The translations under genes were made by a program, and so were the position numbers. DNA of 8,402 nt, taken from contig JAFGIT010000345.1 of assembly GCA_016929465.1 (NCBI GenBank), positions 1-8,402 of the forward strand. Reading direction: 5' to 3'. This DNA comes from Candidatus Coatesiibacteriota bacterium (GTDB taxonomy: Bacteria > B130-G9). This document shows, one piece after another, positions 7,162 to 8,402 of this stretch (its first letter is position 1; each line of letters begins with the position of its first letter). The notes under the pieces were generated by a model. The model had not been told where the DNA came from, ran no database searches, and was given only the letters and a program-made list of their open reading frames with translations.

Positions 7162-8402
7162 ATGAAGCCGGGCACGGGAAGACGCAGCACACCTTCTATT
7201 CGGATTCTCACTATGGGATATTCAATCCGAGATTCCTCGGAACTCGAGCAGGCTGTTGTAGCAGAAATCGCGGATGCTCTGAAATCGCCCGGATCCTGGA
7301 TGCTCTTCTACTTGGAAGAAGGATTCAGGTTGGGTGCATCCTCAGGGGTGCCGGTTGGCTTGCTCAAGGAGTGGGTCTCGATCGATGAGTTCGGCGCGAA
7401 AGAGGCCAGGCAGATGCTGCGCAGTAAAGCCGGGCATTTCTGCAATTCGGTGGGGCTTTTCATCGGGGGAGAATGGGCGAAGGCAAAGAAGATATCTCGC
7501 CTTCTGCTTCTTCCAATTGTCTCTGAAGGCGACGTCCTCGGCGCGATAGCAGTCGCTCTGGTCAGGGGGAGGAGAGCCCCAGGCCTCAGCCTGAGAGCGA
7601 CACTCCAGACGAATGCGGCCGCAGCTTTGAGCAACGTCAGAGACAGAGAGACAATCGAGTCCCGCGCTATCGCCAATCAAAGGTCCGCAAATCGGGCGAA
7701 TGAACTTGTCCAATTCGCCAGGGCAATCGACTCCAACAACGTGGAACTGATATGGGATAAGGCAATCGAGTATTTGCCCAGGATGTTCGCGGCGGGGCTG
7801 GTCTCCATATTTCTCTATGATAGGTCAGAGAACAAGCTCGTGCTGAAGCGCGGTCATAACCAGGACTTCGAGGGGGCGATAGAGGTGGATCTTGGCGATG
7901 AGGAAAGCGGCGGGCTAATGGCGACCGCTATCAGGTCGGGATCGCCATGGCTCCAGCACGATGTGCGTGGCCACAAACGGAGCCGAAATCGTGCCAAATA
8001 TCGCTCAGATTCCTGTCTCATCATCCCACTTCGAGAGAGCAGCAGCGAGCATAAACTGATCGGTGTCGTGAACTTCGCGAATCCAGATGAGCCTTCGGGC
8101 TTTCACGCGGTCGATCTCGACTCCGCGACGATCGTCGGCGAGTTGCTCGGGACTAAGGTCCTGAACGCCATGATGTGGGCGGAACTTCAGAAACTCGCCG
8201 TAACGGACAGCCTCACCGGCCTTGTTATTCATGGATACTTCAAGGAGGCACTGGAGACGGAAGTAACTAGGGCCGAACGTTTTGGCAAGCATCTATCACT
8301 TCTAATGATGGATGTTGACCTCTTCAAGCAGATCAACGACTTATACGGGCATCCGGCAGGTGATACAGCCCTCGTTGAGATAGCGAACATACTGACTGAC
8401 AA
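7162..8402 (+). CDS. GAF-GAF-GGDEF diguanylate cyclase-type protein (3' partial)
   Basis: An open frame of 413 residues runs off the right edge with no stop. ATG 7162 has AAAGGAGAA (7148-7156) with good spacing. No signal peptide or membrane segment is seen, so it is cytoplasmic. Two GAF-like sensor domains lie at about 26-160 and 181-335; the second is the clearer (AAGLVSIFLYDRSENKLVLKR, later LIGVVNFANP). A GGDEF domain begins near 344 with DSLTGL (349-354). The family's metal and guanine contacts in view are intact: Asp384 (MDVD), Asn392 (FKQIND) and Asp401 (YGHPAGD). The GGDEF signature itself lies beyond the window, so active cyclase versus degenerate c-di-GMP or GTP sensor cannot be decided, nor whether an EAL domain follows. 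The usual NRR or NHR after LTGL is replaced by VIHGYF. If active it makes c-di-GMP from two GTP in response to a GAF ligand. Confidence 0.88.
   Translation, partial: MKPGTGRRSTPSIRILTMGYSIRDSSELEQAVVAEIADALKSPGSWMLFYLEEGFRLGASSGVPVGLLKEWVSIDEFGAKEARQMLRSKAGHFCNSVGLFIGGEWAKAKKISRLLLLPIVSEGDVLGAIAVALVRGRRAPGLSLRATLQTNAAAALSNVRDRETIESRAIANQRSANRANELVQFARAIDSNNVELIWDKAIEYLPRMFAAGLVSIFLYDRSENKLVLKRGHNQDFEGAIEVDLGDEESGGLMATAIRSGSPWLQHDVRGHKRSRNRAKYRSDSCLIIPLRESSSEHKLIGVVNFANPDEPSGFHAVDLDSATIVGELLGTKVLNAMMWAELQKLAVTDSLTGLVIHGYFKEALETEVTRAERFGKHLSLLMMDVDLFKQINDLYGHPAGDTALVEIANILTD

Noticed and set aside
7119-7388. 89-codon plus-strand frame starting at TTG 7119
   Set aside because: It overlaps the GAF-GGDEF gene in another frame; the ATG at 7162 has a strong ribosome binding site and opens a frame with clear GAF and GGDEF motifs.
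7308-7713. Two overlapping minus-strand frames of 122 and 123 codons
   Set aside because: Both are shadows of the first GAF-domain region and carry no recognisable motif.

Overview
The window is gene-dense bacterial DNA with every gene on the + strand, of moderate, slightly GC-rich composition. It carries six protein genes, the first cut by the left edge and the last by the right edge. I saw no tRNA, rRNA, CRISPR array, insertion sequence or phage gene. The mix suggests an uncultivated, probably diderm, environmental bacterium: a large Ig-like/transglutaminase surface protein, a LysM murein amidase, a DnaB/KaiC-type ATPase, a nucleotide-sugar epimerase and a GAF-GGDEF regulator. No marker gene is present, so the phylum cannot be fixed from this sequence.

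Left part (2-4430), cell envelope. The first gene is the C-terminal 884 residues of a large, probably exported protein. It has an alpha/beta domain, a transglutaminase-like domain with Cys and His but Glu in the usual Asp position, and two related C-terminal Ig-like repeats. Fifty-five bases later comes a signal-peptide-bearing N-acetylmuramoyl-L-alanine amidase with three LysM-like repeats and a complete set of amidase_3 zinc and catalytic residues.

Junction (4431-4639). This 209-base gap holds the best promoter in the window: a perfect TTGACA followed by TATATT, with a 10-bp palindrome at the predicted transcription start. No clear terminator is visible.

Right part (4640-8402), a probable four-gene operon with gaps of 37, 28 and 39 bases. 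The order is a DnaB-C/KaiC-like P-loop protein whose Walker A and catalytic-Glu positions are altered; an SDR epimerase of the CDP-tyvelose/paratose 2-epimerase type; a 100-residue protein with two CxxC pairs; and a GAF-GAF-GGDEF protein (413 residues visible) cut just before the GGDEF signature. The last gene is easy to miss because it has no stop in the window.

Working idea (inference): the right-hand operon joins c-di-GMP signalling, a RecA-fold regulatory ATPase that may bind but not hydrolyse ATP, and a sugar-modifying enzyme, next to envelope and peptidoglycan genes. That would fit a surface-glycan or envelope signalling module. No partner glycosyltransferases or flippases lie inside the window to prove it.
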